NCBI RefSeq assembly: GCF_029633865.1
Contig: NC_079219.1
Location: 10,443,306-10,507,305 of the forward strand
Origin: Lampris incognitus
Lineage: Eukaryota; Chordata; Actinopteri; Lampriformes; Lampridae
Direction: 5' to 3'
Length of the DNA stretch: 64,000 nucleotides
The translations under genes were made by a program, and so were the position numbers. Positions 63,312 through 64,000 of the stretch are shown piece by piece. The first letter of the stretch is position 1, and each line of letters starts with the position of its first letter. Under the pieces are notes generated by a model. It saw nothing but the letters and a program-made list of their open reading frames with translations, ran no database searches and had not been told where the DNA came from.

Positions 63312-64000
63312 TGTCCTTCTGTCTGTCTGTCCGTCCTCTTTCTGTCTGTCTGCTATATTGTCTGTCTGTTTGTCCATCCATCGGTCTGTCCTTCTGTCTG
63401 TCAGACTGTCCTTCTGTCTGACCATCTCTCTGTCTCCCTGTGATATACTGTCTGTCAGTCGACTGTCTGTTTGTCTGTCAGTCTGCTATACCGTCTGTCT
63501 GTCAGTCTGTCCTTCTGTCTGCTATACTGTCTGTCTTCTCTGTCCTTCTTTCTGTCTGTCTGTCTGTCTTCTCTGTCCTTCTGTCTGTCTGTCTGACTGT
63601 CTCTCCATCAATGTGTCTCTCTGTCTCCCTGTCCGTATGTCTGTTATACTGTCCGTCTGTTTCAATCTGTCTGTCTCCCTGTCCGTTACTTTGTCTGTCT
63701 GTCTCTCAGTCTGTCTGTCTCTGTATCTATCTGAACATGTCTGTTAATCTTTCTGTTTACGTGACTGTATCTGTTTGTATCTGTCTGTTGATAATCTGTC
63801 TGTCTTACATGTTGTCCTGACTGTTACATCTATCTTGGCTGCTGTTGTTATGACAACAAACAACAGCCGTAGTGTTCATTATCATCATATGTACAGTGCC
63901 GTGTGCTACGGGTTAACGTACAGGCTCTGGTGAGTATTGACTCTGGTGCAGGCAGCTCTGATGGGGTCCCAGCCACAGAACGGGTCTCGTGACTGAACAC
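60846..64000 (-). CDS. Class-4 semaphorin-like protein, last three exons (partial)
   Basis: The exons are 63922-64000 (partial at the window edge), 63047-63117 and 60846-61612, with consistent phases 2 and 1. The first carries RDPFCGWDPIRAACTRVN, the cysteine pattern of a PSI domain. The last holds an Ig-like domain (LVRLECRKPS to GNYSCLSIEEG), a Thr/Pro-rich stalk, a transmembrane helix (VAVSLLLCICIFLLLFGGLY) and a cytosolic tail of about 45 residues ending TEVKATE. PSI-Ig-TM order with a short tail fits class 4 semaphorins, which signal through plexins. The sema domain must lie beyond 64000. Which paralogue is not clear by eye. The introns hold a Penelope-like element and a (CTGT)n tract. 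Confidence 0.78.
61757..61795 (-). ncRNA. Hammerhead ribozyme motif, left Penelope arm
   Basis: Minus strand: GAA, core CTGAGGA, stem II GCCTC/GAGGC, GAAAC, cleavage GTC, then TTC closing stem I. Confidence 0.65.
62217..62651 (+). pseudogene. Penelope-like GIY-YIG endonuclease domain
   Basis: An open frame contains CTDLYIGETEQPLHKRMAQH (GIY-YIG core with catalytic R), then SSGQDSAVYLHLKEKTHSF, VHILDREDRWFERGVKEDIY and PSLNRGGGLRHHLSPTYN. This is the order of the Penelope nuclease that nicks target DNA. Upstream sequence (62045-62216) has only a short remnant of the reverse transcriptase end, with breaks. The domain itself looks well preserved. Confidence 0.85.
62752..62791 (+). ncRNA. Hammerhead ribozyme motif, right Penelope arm
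   Basis: Plus strand: GAA, CTGAGGA, GCCTC/GAGGC stem with TTGGATGA loop, GAAAC, GTC, TTC. All invariant core bases are present; stem III is minimal. Confidence 0.65.
63160..63740. repeat. Imperfect (CTGT)n microsatellite, about 580 bp
   Basis: CTGT units with scattered variants and a (GT)n core at 63280-63310. It fills most of the intron between the two upstream semaphorin exons. Confidence 0.95.

Noticed and set aside
63121-63820. Cys/Ser/Val/Leu-rich open frames over 200 codons
   Set aside because: They are translations of the (CTGT)n microsatellite.

Overview
The window is a piece of a vertebrate, almost certainly teleost, genome. It shows GT-AG spliced exons, long dinucleotide microsatellites, and a dense mix of fish-type transposable elements: Tc1, piggyBac, hAT MITEs, L1/L2/RTE-like LINEs, tRNA-derived SINEs, a Penelope-like element and an endogenous retrovirus. 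No bacterial genes, operons or CRISPR arrays are present. Host coding sequence is only a small percentage of the window; most else is repeats of several ages, often nested.

Host genes. The three confident ones all lie on the minus strand. (1) nudt17, a Nudix hydrolase, is complete: eight exons from 31460 down to 20195, 303 codons plus stop, all phases consistent. (2) A four-transmembrane MS4A-like gene is complete: six exons from 57624 down to 48437, 211 residues. (3) The 3' end of a class-4 semaphorin has its last three exons between 64000 and 60846. A set of small minus-strand exons at 44.4-47.6 kb is plausible but unidentified, as is one plus-strand exon at 2206-2328.

Layout. 0-20 kb: repeats (foldback element with telomere-like core, LINE fragments, three SINE families, a decayed piggyBac-like transposase with a Penelope-type hammerhead motif beside it, a hAT MITE with 41-bp minisatellite). 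20-31.5 kb: nudt17. Its introns hold an L1 end, a 177-bp mini Penelope element, a full-length but broken Tc1 transposon, and a decayed multicopy gene with its own TATA-like promoter that is itself interrupted by a LINE. 31.9-42.6 kb: an endogenous retrovirus on the minus strand (two ~500-bp LTRs, 4-bp target duplication, tRNA-Pro-like primer site, gag-pro-pol, env). A 1973-bp THAP/DDE DNA transposon with AT target duplication is nested in its env. 42.6-48.4 kb: SINEs, MITEs and the unidentified exons. 48.4-57.6 kb: MS4A-like gene with MITEs and microsatellites in its introns. 57.6-60.8 kb: foldback element and LINE. 60.8-64 kb: semaphorin end, with a Penelope-like element (GIY-YIG nuclease, inverted arms carrying hammerhead motifs) in an intron.

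The most noteworthy observations are the transposon-in-retrovirus nesting with exact boundaries, hammerhead ribozyme motifs in inverted Penelope arms, microsatellites that form the splice-site flanks of several host exons, and an inverted copy of nudt17 exon 2 inside its own intron. I found no convincing wholly new biological system. All family assignments are by eye; no database search was possible.
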